From Litsea cubeba (Eukaryota; Streptophyta; Magnoliopsida; Laurales; Lauraceae), in contig CM022945.1 of the NCBI GenBank assembly GCA_012931725.1, forward strand, positions 104,004,432 through 104,068,431: a DNA stretch of 64,000 bases, read 5' to 3'. A program made the position numbers and the translations under genes. The notes below the pieces were generated by a model. The model did no database searches and was not told where the DNA came from. It was given only the letters and a program-made list of their open reading frames with translations. Below are positions 54,757 to 62,998 of this stretch, piece after piece. The first letter of the stretch is position 1. Each line of letters starts with the position of its first letter.

Positions 54757-56136
54757 GATCCGACTCGAGTTTATTGACTTCGTCCAAGGATTTCTTCCTT
54801 TATAAAGGTATATACCTAGGAGTTCAATTTGTATAGTTGAGAAGATTTCATAGTAAGGCTTAGTGACGATACACTTAATTTAATGTGCATTTCAGTTTTT
54901 AGGCTTAGTGACTACCTGTTTCTTCATCGGACTATCATCAATGTGAATTGATTCATGCATTTTTGTCTGCATCATGCACTTGGGTAGGTGGAATTTTTTA
55001 GTTCATGATGCATTTCACACTTCATCACATATCATTAGGAGGGAGGGGGGGTGGACTGTCTGTGATTAACTTGCATAGTTTTCGGTACGTTAATGCTTAT
55101 TGACTGTTAGTTGTAGATGGTGATAGGAATACTAGGTCATCATATTAGTGAATTATTGATTGCACCTACTTTGCTTGCTACCATGATCTTATGACATGTG
55201 AACTGTTAGTGTTTCAATTGCTCTTTCTCTAGTGACAAAATGTTTAATTTTCTCTTTAACATGAGACCTTGATATTGTTGGTTAAACTCTCCATCTTACT
55301 TGATTATATTATTGATACATAGTCAAATTGTTATTATTTTGTAGGTGAATGAAGAACTTAATTAAACGGAGATGGAATGCCTTTTGCTTAGTGGATCTAC
55401 TGTTAAGTTAATTTTGGTTAGTTAGGGATTTCCGGAAATTGTTTACAATGTAGCTTGCCTTTTTTTGGATGCTTTTGTGAAGGTTTGGATTATGTCGTGA
55501 CACTTTGGTTACGAATTCGAAGGTTAATGTAAATGGTTTGGATTATGGATGGATTCAAATTGGCTATGTTTTGAATTTGTTTGATTTAGTGCGTGGACGA
55601 GCAAGTACGTTCCTTAATGTGAATGGTGATTAATTTCCAATTAATGAAATGGTTCTTATTGAATGTTGCTATCTATATTTTTTTGCATCTTTTGTAAGGC
55701 AGGTTTAGTGATTTGAAAGTGTATCCATACTGCAGCAGGTTATTAGTAATGTATATATTGCACTTTTATTTTAAAAAAAAATGGATGGTATCCGCTTCTA
55801 TGGAAACTGTCACAACTGATGACTACTTGTGTCACTTTTGGTCCGAAAACAACATCTTGATCACTGCTTTTGAAAAGCGAGACAACAAAGTTATCTTTCT
55901 GGTGACGCTTTTAAGTTATTTCAGTGTCACTTTTGGGTTTAAAGTGACACAAGTAACCATTTTTTTGTGTCACTTTGATAATAGAAACTGACACAACAAA
56001 TGTATTTCTTGAGACGCTTTTACGAACTTTTAGTGACGCCGGCAGATAAGACGCTTGCATAGTAATCAGAAAAGCGACACAAACCACTTTTTAAGACACT
56101 TTAAAAGTGACTCATTAAGACATTTTTTTTGTAGTG
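54757..56136 (+). other. CACTA 2 3' region and subterminal repeats
   Basis: AT-rich 3' flank to about 55790, then AAAGTGACAC/GTGTCACTTTT and GACGCTTTTA repeats up to the inverted end. These match the left subterminal motif and are the likely binding sites of the element's second protein. Confidence 0.75.
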
Positions 56137-56512
56137 AATGGGCGCCCAAGTGAGGTGCTCCTCTACCCTGGGCGCCATAGCGATGGGCGCCCGGGTGAGG
56201 TGCTCCTCCACCCTGGGCGCCATGGGGATGGGCGCCCGGGTGAGGTGCTTCTCGCCGTGGAGCATGCCTCGGGATTGGTACTTCCTTCGATACTCTACCA
56301 AACGGTGCTCCTCCCTGGGGTGCTCCTCCAAACTGAGCTCCTCCCTGCCCCGCAAGCACGAGTTGTAAAATCTGCTGGTTTTGGGTTACCAGCTGTTGCA
56401 TGGTCTCCAACATCTACTGAGGAGTGGGAGCAGGAGCATTCGGGGTAGGATTGATTGGTGGAGGGTTACCCTCGCCCTCTGCTCGTCTTGTCGATCTAGT
56501 GGTGACCACCAT
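56137..56512 (-). pseudogene. gag-like protein of the LARD-like element, broken
   Basis: The minus strand from ATG at 56512 reads MVVTTRSTRRAEGEGNPPPI, a basic gag-type start, then a TAG at 56414-56416, then MLETMQQLVTQNQQILQLVL in the same frame. It continues into a Gly/Pro/His-rich repeat built on GGCGCCC-containing DNA until the CACTA 2 insertion at 56136. The start lies about 55 bp after the minus-sense 5' LTR, right after the primer site. No capsid core or zinc knuckle is seen. Confidence 0.65.
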
Positions 56513-56566
56513 AATTTTGAAAAAAGGATGAGAACTTTTGTTCGTTCCCCACAGAAGGCGCCAAAC

Positions 56567-57029
56567 TGATGATGCCAAAATAGGGTTTCGGACACCACCG
56601 ATCAAGTAATAAATGCAGTAAATTAATGAGAGAGAGAAGGGATTATAGTGGTTCAGTCAAAATGACCTACGTCCACTTCAGAAAGGCAGAGGTTGCCTAT
56701 GGTGTTTTACTTCCTCAATGAGTTGAGATTACAAGCTAGAGGAATACAAGAGTAGTAAAATGGGAAGACATCAATCGCCCCCAAGTGCTGGTGGGGCTCC
56801 TCGATTTATAGTCCTCTCCTAACAGATGGGAACGACTCTTCAGCAACATTTGCCCTTGGAGCCCTCGAACTGCCCTCGCGCTGGACGAAGCAGGTGAGAT
56901 ATTTCTCCGCAGGACCTGGTAGGAGCGGGACTACTTCCGAAGCAACGTGGCTGCCCTGACTTGGTCTCTTCATGGGCTAGGACCTGAGCTTCATCCTCAT
57001 GGATTGGGTCATTTGGGCCTGACTCATCA
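56567..57029 (-). repeat. 5' LTR of the LARD-like element (minus sense), with adjacent primer site
   Basis: 463 bp; the primer-site-like TGGCGCCTTCTGTGGGG lies at about 56547-56563 on the minus strand. Confidence 0.92.
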
Positions 57030-57565
57030 CATGGTGTACAGCTAAATCATTACGGAGATGTGTTACACACATTATGTCCATGATTTACTGCACCATTTTT
57101 CAAAACATCCGGTTAAATAACATATTAATTTATCATATGTTCTGTAATAGAGTCCAAATTTATTTACCATAAGAACCATATGATTGGGTCGGTTGAATCG
57201 ATCTCCATTAATTGGTAAATCTATTGAATTTCAATTTAATTGAAGTATTATGGGGGAAAAAGACTAATTAATGGACAGTTTACATCTCGGAAAGGAGGGA
57301 TCTATTGTCTGAATAATAAAAAAACATTATTAGTAACTGTTTTAATAAGTTTTTCTTCAGTCAAATAATTGGGCACAACTTGCAATTAATTTTATCTTAT
57401 CGTTGTCCTTAAAAATTTTGAAAGGTTCCTTTTTACAATTTCATTAGTCTCCCAGCACTGACTTCTTATTTTACGGTTACCAAATAGACGCAGAGTTGAG
57501 TCAAGGCAAAATAAGCATAAATTAAAGTGTCAGAGAATAAGTCTTGTGTTCCCTCTCACATGTCC
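57030..57565. other. Pre-insertion flank of the LARD-like element and family G 5' remnant
   Basis: 57430-57540 matches 11495-11665 of copy A (TTACAATTTCATTAGTCTCC, TTGACTTCTTATTTTAC, GAGTCAAG). The rest is AT-rich without a gene. Confidence 0.55.
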
Positions 57566-57569
57566 ACCC

Positions 57570-58600
57570 GACGCGTCCCACAACGGCAATTCGTATTTCC
57601 ATTATGAGAGAGGTTCAAAGAACTTGAAGGCCATTTTTGTTCTTTTCATGTATTTTTTTTTTTAAAAACTTTTTAAGAATTATTTCTCCTCTAGTGAATA
57701 ATAAAGATTGTATTGATTTAATCTATTTAAGCCGTCCATCATGTAATTCTACAATTAAGGTATTCATCCTTGTTTTTACTATATGAGCAAATTTATATAT
57801 TTATTTAAGAAAGACAAGTTGTCAGGTAATGACGATCGGATTTTCTTCCCTTTTACTTTTAGAAGAAAAGAAAAATAAAACGAATACAATGACTTGTTGG
57901 GAGAGCCTTAAACATTTGTTTGGATAAGTTTTAAGTCAAACATAGACCCCTTTTTTTTTTACAAGCCAACTTGGCTATACCCTTGAGAGACCTAACTAAT
58001 GGGAGAGTGAAACTCGGCATGCATTGGGGAAAGGAGTTACTTGGACATAGATGGGAGAGTACTCGGAACCGAATAATTAGAATACAAATATAATATGCTT
58101 TTTTTTAGGTAAAGAAATATATTATACTTAAAATACCAATATTCATACACGTCCCAGATTCCCCGGTATGAACTCCACGGAGTGGGTGCTCCCTACTAAA
58201 ATTAAAAATGGATCCAAAAGTTGACCTAAACCCAAACCCCAATTAATTATAGGTAATCTTGGACCTTTACTGCTTTTCCTATTTTTTTTTATCAAGTCGA
58301 GTCATTTGCGTATTTAGGTTCCCATGGAAGCAATTTTATATTAAGGGTGCATTTGGTAAATAGTGCGGAAGAGAAAACGCATGCAGATCTCTATTTTCCA
58401 TCACCCCAAATAGGAACTCCTGATATTCTATATCGAAGAAATCAGGCACTTTCTTCTATTGATTTCTCACCATATCGAACATTAATGACTAGTGCTGGAA
58501 AATGAGTCTTTTCTCGTTCCCTTTCCACAGTAAACCGCCAGCACAAACGCCCCCAGGCCCGCTTGGAGGTCTACCTGTAAAGTGGATTCAAAGTGAGGCG
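57570..58600 (+). repeat. Left arm of a large inverted duplication
   Basis: Reverse-complement match to about 62960-64000: GACGCGTCCCACAA, GAACTTGAAGGCCATTTTTG, GAATAATAAAGATTGTATTG, GCCGTCCATCA and CCTTGAGAGACC occur in the right arm in reverse order, followed by an M2 MITE in both arms. The right arm reaches the window edge, so the repeat may be longer. Confidence 0.85.
58347..58555 (+). mobile_element. MITE family M2, copy 2
   Basis: GGTGCATTTGGTAAATAG to CAGCACAAACGCC. It lacks the nested hairpin of copy 1, so it shows the empty state. Confidence 0.75.
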
Positions 58601-58850
58601 TCACTTTTAAGAGACAATAAAAAAATATTATATTATCAAAAGATACAAAATTCTAAAATCCACCTTTTTGAACTTTTGTAATTTTATGACATGCGAAGGA
58701 ATATTTTTGACTTTCTGGATAAAAGGAATAGGCCTTTTTTTTCTTTTAGTAGAATGAGATATTGACTTTTGGACTTCTTGAAAAAAGAAGAGGTGATTTT
58801 TGAAAAATTTTACTTTTTTTTATAAAATCCCTTTTCTTTTCTTGTTTCTC
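58556..58850 (+). mobile_element. MITE family M1, copy 2
   Basis: The left end CCCGCTTGGAGGTCTACCTG with AAAGTGGATTCAAAGTGA is present; the right end is lost in a pyrimidine-rich region. Confidence 0.7.
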
Positions 58851-58854
58851 TCCC

Positions 58855-59110
58855 TCTCCACTCCCTCTCTCTCTCTCTCTCTCTCTCTCCCTGTCCCCAG
58901 CCGCCTCGATCCCCCTCTCGCTCTCCTTCCCTCTCCCCCTTCATTGCCCTCCTCCGTCAGCCGCCCGCTTTAAATCTCCCTCTTTCTCTCTCCCTCTCCT
59001 TCTCCCCATCTTCGTCTCTCTCCTTCTCCATCTCCGGTGGTGCTGTCGGAGGGGGCGGTGGTGGCTAGGGTGGGGGTGGGGGTGGGGTGGGTGAGTGTAG
59101 AAGGAAGTGG
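58855..59110 (+). repeat. CT-rich microsatellite and GGTGGGGG tract
   Basis: CTCTCT runs near 58866-58890, pyrimidine-rich DNA to 59040, then GGGTGGGGGTGGGGGTGGGG near 59070-59090. Minus-strand Pro/His/Arg-rich frames are artefacts. Confidence 0.8.
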
Positions 59111-59334
59111 GCCGGGGAGATAGAGAATTTGATAGATGCCCTTTTAGGTCATTTACCACATGGGTATAGTAGTCATACAAAATGCAGCGTTTGAAATGAA
59201 AAATCGCTTGCATTAAACAGCTCTCCTAAACAAATCTTATTTTTCCCAAATATACCCTTGCTAATTCCTTGACAAAATACTTTCTAAGACTATCCTTTAC
59301 AAACTCTCAACTTATCATTTGAAAGGTGAGAACA

Positions 59335-59475
59335 GCAATTTACCTCACTAGTAAGTGGCGGCAACTCTCATCTGACTGCCCAGAGTTCGAACACTGGGTA
59401 CGCCACCTCTTCTAACTTTGTGTAGGCTCTCTTCCCGCTAGTCCGGGATCCTTTCATACTTGTGTGGCCCCTTTT
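59335..59475 (+). mobile_element. tRNA-derived SINE-like sequence, tentative
   Basis: ACTAGTAAGTGGCGGC (A-box-like) and AGAGTTCGAACACTGGG (B-box-like) are about 30 bases apart and are followed by a TCTCTTCCCGC/CTTTTCCCGCTTGTG repeat. No cloverleaf is complete. Confidence 0.4.
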
Positions 59476-59574
59476 CCCGCTTGTGTTGGCTCTCTCTTGG
59501 GTCCCAACCAATTATAATTCTTAATGGTGGGACCCATATATTCACGTTAAGAAAAGATGATCCATATTCATATA

Positions 59575-59700
59575 TCGCTAACTCGGATAAATTTACCTGA
59601 GTCTTAGAACAAATTTATCTGAGTTTTGCATAAATTTATTTATGTTCTGGACAAATTTATTTGAGTTCTTCGACAAATTTATCTGAATTCTAGAACAGTG
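59575..59700 (-). repeat. Relic of the ACTCAGATAAATTT minisatellite, inverted
   Basis: Five to six units with AAATTTATCTGAGT (reverse complement of the 5432-5781 core) and spacers such as TCTAGAAC and TTCGTC. It sits just upstream of the family G copy E flank. Confidence 0.75.
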
Positions 59701-59984
59701 TAAAACAACCTTCATTTTACATTTCTTCTTCTCTTGTATAAGGAAGGAACAAAACCATTACTACGTGAAAATACACGACAAAACCTTAACTGATTTTTGA
59801 AAATAACACCAAAAGTAGAGACCATTGTGACCTTTTTCGTTTTCTGACATTAACAACACTCCCTTGACCTCCATTTTTTTTAACATGTGAGACCTAGCTA
59901 CCATGCACTGTGGGGGCATTGAACTAAATCTGGCCTTTTAAATCAACCCAATGGCATATATATAACACAAGAGAGCTTTTATTT

Positions 59985-60322
59985 GCACCGCAAAAAAGTC
60001 TCTTCCCACCATAAAAATATATATATTTCCTAAACTACCCCTCCTCCCTCTCTTTCTCCCTCCCCCACCCAACCCTCCCAGTCTCGGGGGGGGTCGCGGG
60101 CGAGGAGAGAGAATAAGAGGAAGGGAGATAGGGAGAGAAAATAGAGAGGGGGGAGGGGTGCTGCGGCAGACTGCCGGCCGGGGATCCATCCCTGCCAGAA
60201 ACTGGGAGGGTGGGGTAGGGGGACGGGGAGGGAGGGATGAGGGAAGAGGATGGAGGGCGTAGGGGTAGTTTAGGAAAAAAAATTATCTTTTAGTGCCATG
60301 GGGAAAGCAAAAAATTCGGTGC
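59985..60322. mobile_element. Inverted-repeat element in family G copy E 3' flank
   Basis: GCACCGCAAAAAAG...TTTCCTAAACTACCCCTCC at the left is mirrored by GGGGTAGTTTAGGAAA...CAAAAAATTCGGTGC at the right. The middle is purine/pyrimidine-rich. It is absent from copy A at this place. No clear target duplication. Confidence 0.65.
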
Positions 60323-60555
60323 CAACATATGCTCTCGTAACACAAACTTTTATTAATAAGCAAACAAGCATTATAAAATAGCCACTTGGAATCCAGAAAA
60401 TACAAAAATGATGGAAATAACTACATCTTATTATTGTCCTGCATCACATGTAGCAATCGGACAACCATGACTTAGTTGATAGCAGACAAAACTTAAACAT
60501 TACATAAGACATGCATGAAACATGTATATTTTTCATTTCTTAGTCGAGTTACCAC

Positions 60556-61165
60556 CATCATATCCTTGAGTTCCCGAATTGACGTGACCTCCACCATATA
60601 TTTGATTTCCCTAATGGAGTTGCCCTGGACCATGTCCTCTAGTTCCCTAATTGATGTGACCTCCACCAAATGCACCTCCACCAGTTGGTGGAGGTCCAAT
60701 TGGACCTCCACCAATTGGACCTCCACCAATTGTTGGAGGTCCTTCTCCACCAATTGGTGGAGGTCCAAATGGTGGAGCATATCCACCCGGTGCTATTCCC
60801 GAATTGAGGTTTCCTCCCCCATGATATCCTTGAGTTCCCAAATTGACGTTACTTCCACCATATCCTTGACTTCCCAAAGGAATGTTACCTCCAGTAGGTG
60901 CACTGTTATTCCCTTGGAGTTGGGGGTTGTTCCCTCTTGAACCACGCCGGGTATTGTCCTGCAGCATAAGCCATAAAATGGTTAGGTAGTTGTAATATGA
61001 ATCCATAAATAGATGACACCCAATTGATAGTAGACATATATATTTTTTCTCTTTATCCAGAGAAATAGGGAACTTCACGGCATGTAAATGGGGTCCATCT
61101 ATCATTAGTCGGCCAAATAAACTGATCAAGTTCGTCGTGGAGGCAAAACTTGATCCATGCGTCAT
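60556..61165 (-). pseudogene. Glycine/asparagine-rich repeat protein, family G copy E
   Basis: The minus strand after a CTGCAG acceptor (60959) reads RGSRGNNPQLQGNNSAPTGG, then NIPLGSQGYGG, SNVNLGTQGYHGG, a Pro/Gly-rich insert (PPFGPPPIGGEGPPTIGG) and GGGHIN followed by TAG (60647-60649). The same frame continues beyond it, through a second TAG, to GGGHVNSGTQGYDGGNSTKK and TGA near 60540. Both TAGs sit after His-Ile-Asn or His, where the paralogous repeats have a Ser/Leu codon, so both look like point changes. A possible first exon reads MTHGSSFASTTNLISLF. The protein is either shortened by about 36 residues or dead. Function unknown. Confidence 0.5.
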
Positions 61166-61555
61166 TTTTATGGCTTTTGGACTAAAGGATAGTGAATGGA
61201 ATCTATTTTCTATACTGAAAATTGTGCACATTGCTTTTGGAGTCCCAAACCATTTCCTATACGTAGGGGACGTTTTGGATTTTTTTTACGTTCAAAACAC
61301 CCCCACGTAATTGCACTATCATTGAATATGGAATTGGAAGAGAAAAAGAAGGAAGGATACCTGGTAACTCATACTTTTTAAGTGGTCTTGAAGTTGCAAT
61401 TGAGAAGTAAGAAGTTGGCTTATAGATCATAAGGCCGATCCAATTTATATAGAAAAAGGGAGACAATGGAATAGTAAAGCTTGAGAAACTTCCCCGCAGT
61501 TTACTCAATTTGTTTACATGAGTGAAAGTCTTGCTTTAGGACTTTGGCACAATTA

Positions 61556-61695
61556 AAAAAAAAGTCTCTTTAAATAAATGGAAGTTGGTGGTACCTTGGG
61601 TAGGTCGCTGCAACCCTTAAAAAAAAACAGTCTCTTTAAATAAATGGAAGTTGGTGATACCGGTGGTACCTTGGGTAGGTCGCTGCAACCCGGGA
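61556..61695 (+). repeat. Two-copy tandem repeat, about 67 bp unit
   Basis: GTCTCTTTAAATAAATGGAA, GTTGGTG and GGTACCTTGGGTAGGTCGCT occur twice (61564-61618 and 61630-61690). Copy A has a single unit at 11745-11810. Confidence 0.85.
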
Positions 61696-61790
61696 TCGGA
61701 ACTCTTCACTCTGTATTTCAGCTTACGCTCTCTCTGTCTTTGTCCAATTTGCTAAAATATGTCCTCCACCGAACTAGAGATTGGACTTTT

Positions 61791-62099
61791 CTTGCAAGCA
61801 ACTTCAAAAGTGGTCTTTAATTGCTCACAGGGAAGACTTGTGAAAAACTTTTTTTTTTCTTCTCTCTCACTTGTATCTTTCTTCCCTGTTTGGGTCAAAT
61901 GGTTTAGAAAAAAAAAATAAACATAAATTTCTATTAATTTCTGTCAAATAGTAGTCTTTAATTGCTCTACTGGGGCCTGTAGATTGCTTTTAAATGTGCC
62001 AGCAAATATTTTAGTAAAGGGGGCTATCAAGTGGCCTTGCGATATGAATGTAAATTTGACACAGCTTGTTACTGACCAACTGGGCCTACTTGGGACCTT
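61791..62099. other. Intergenic, no gene seen
   Basis: Includes a repeated GTAGTCTTTAATTGCTC / GTGGTCTTTAATTGCTC string (61811 and 61949), a short direct duplication. Confidence 0.35.
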
Positions 62100-62395
62100 A
62101 GGGCCCGTTTGGCATTTTACTATTAAAGTCAAGTGGAGTGAAGTGAAATGAAAAGTATGAATAAAATATGTAGTGGGTTATGATGGTATTTTATTTTTAG
62201 TTGTTTGAGATGAAATATTGTTGACTTTTGGTATGTAAAATGGAGTTTTTTTTGTCTTTTAGTTAATAAATGTGGTTATTTTTTGACTTTTTGTTGGTAA
62301 AGTTGGACGGAGTTTAGAGAAAAAATACTTTTGATGTGATGTTTAGGATGACTTAACTTTACTTGACTTTAAGTGTCAAGTTTGGCATTCTTTAG
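62100..62395 (+). mobile_element. MITE-like element (GGGCCCGTTTGGCATT end)
   Basis: TAGGGCCCGTTTGGCATTTT at the left and AGTGTCAAGTTTGGCATTC at the right, with internal AAAGTCAAGTGGAGTG versus TTTACTTGACTTTAAG complementarity. Ends are imperfect. Confidence 0.45.
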
Positions 62396-62654
62396 AATTT
62401 TTTTTTCTAAGGCAGGAGCTATATCTTTAGAAACGGCAACACAACATACTACTAACAACCATGGGCGGACCTACATATTGAGCTTTGGGGGCTTCAGCCC
62501 CCACCCAACTGGAAAAGATCCCATGGGTTCTTTAAAGCCTATCCAACCTAGCCCCCACTAAAAAAATTGTCTAGCCCCCATCTATTTTTCCAAACTCTCT
62601 CTCTCTCTCACACAAAAAAAAATATCCCCAAATTGAAATTGGATGAGACCTTCA

Positions 62655-62687
62655 AATCCCTCTCTCTCTCTCTCTCTCTCTCTCTGA
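62655..62687 (+). repeat. CT microsatellite
   Basis: CTCTCT run of about 26 bases. Confidence 0.9.
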
Positions 62688-62704
62688 GAAAAAAAAAACC
62701 CAAA

Positions 62705-62998
62705 TTGGATGGGTCACTTTTAAGAGACAATAAAAGAAGATGAGTCTCATCAAAAGATATAAAAGATATAAGATATAAAAAAAAAACCCAAATTGGATGG
62801 GTCACTTTTTTAATGTATTGACATGTGAAGGAATAGTTTTGTCTTTTAGTAGAATGAGATATTGACTTTGGGGCTTCTTTAATAAAGAAAAGGTGAGTTT
62901 TGAAATTTTATACTTTTTGAAAAAACACCTCTTCTTTTCTTGTCTTTTAAAAGTGACGCTACACTTTTAATCTACTTACAACTGAACTTCCAAATGGA
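62705..62998 (+). mobile_element. MITE family M1, copy 3
   Basis: GGGTCACTTTTAAGAGACAA start, AGATATTGACTTTGGGGCTT middle and ACTGAACTTCCAAATGG right end. In the right inverted arm this copy lies in the opposite relative orientation to the one in the left arm. Confidence 0.7.

Larger units (their letters stand above)
46538..56136 (+). mobile_element. CACTA element 2, 9.6 kb
   Basis: Termini CACTACAAAAAAAAGGAC and, inverted, CATTTTTTTTGTAGTG. The 3-bp duplication AAT (46535-46537 and 56137-56139) is exact; excision would restore the GGGCGCC repeat of the host LTR element. Subterminal regions (46560-46860 and 55800-56115) are rich in AAAGTGACAC/GTGTCACTTT in both orientations. It carries two plus-strand genes in the usual CACTA order: a TNP2-type gene with its middle deleted and an intact-looking second gene with a ULP1-like domain. 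Confidence 0.96.
44716..57029 (-). mobile_element. LARD-like LTR element without pol, 12.3 kb including nested CACTA 2
   Basis: Direct 463-bp LTRs (44716-45178 and 56567-57029) begin TGATGATGCC and end CTCATCA, with a perfect 5-bp duplication CATGG (44711-44715 and 57030-57034). They differ at about 21 positions, mostly transitions. On the minus strand the 5' LTR is followed by GTTTGGCGCCTTCTGTGGGG, a primer-site-like sequence starting TGGCGCC, and a gag-like start, so the element runs minus. Without CACTA 2 only about 1.8 kb of interior remains: a broken gag, GGCGCCC repeats and an opposite-strand coiled-coil repeat. No protease, RT or integrase is present. Confidence 0.95.
59733..61790 (-). 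repeat. Family G locus, copy E
   Basis: Colinear with copy A: 3' flank (59733-59840 and 60340-60500), gene body (60550-61165) and 5' region (61165-61790, AGGATACCTGGTAACTCA and AGTGGTCTTGAAGTTGC). An inverted-repeat element (59985-60322) interrupts the 3' flank. The 5' region contains a short tandem duplication. Confidence 0.8.

Noticed and set aside
58941..59213. 90-codon minus-strand Pro/His/Arg-rich ORF
   Set aside because: Generated by GGTGGGGG and CT-rich simple repeats.
24068..59475. tRNA genes at the two A/B-box-like sites
   Set aside because: No complete acceptor stem or cloverleaf could be drawn; SINE-like remnants at most.
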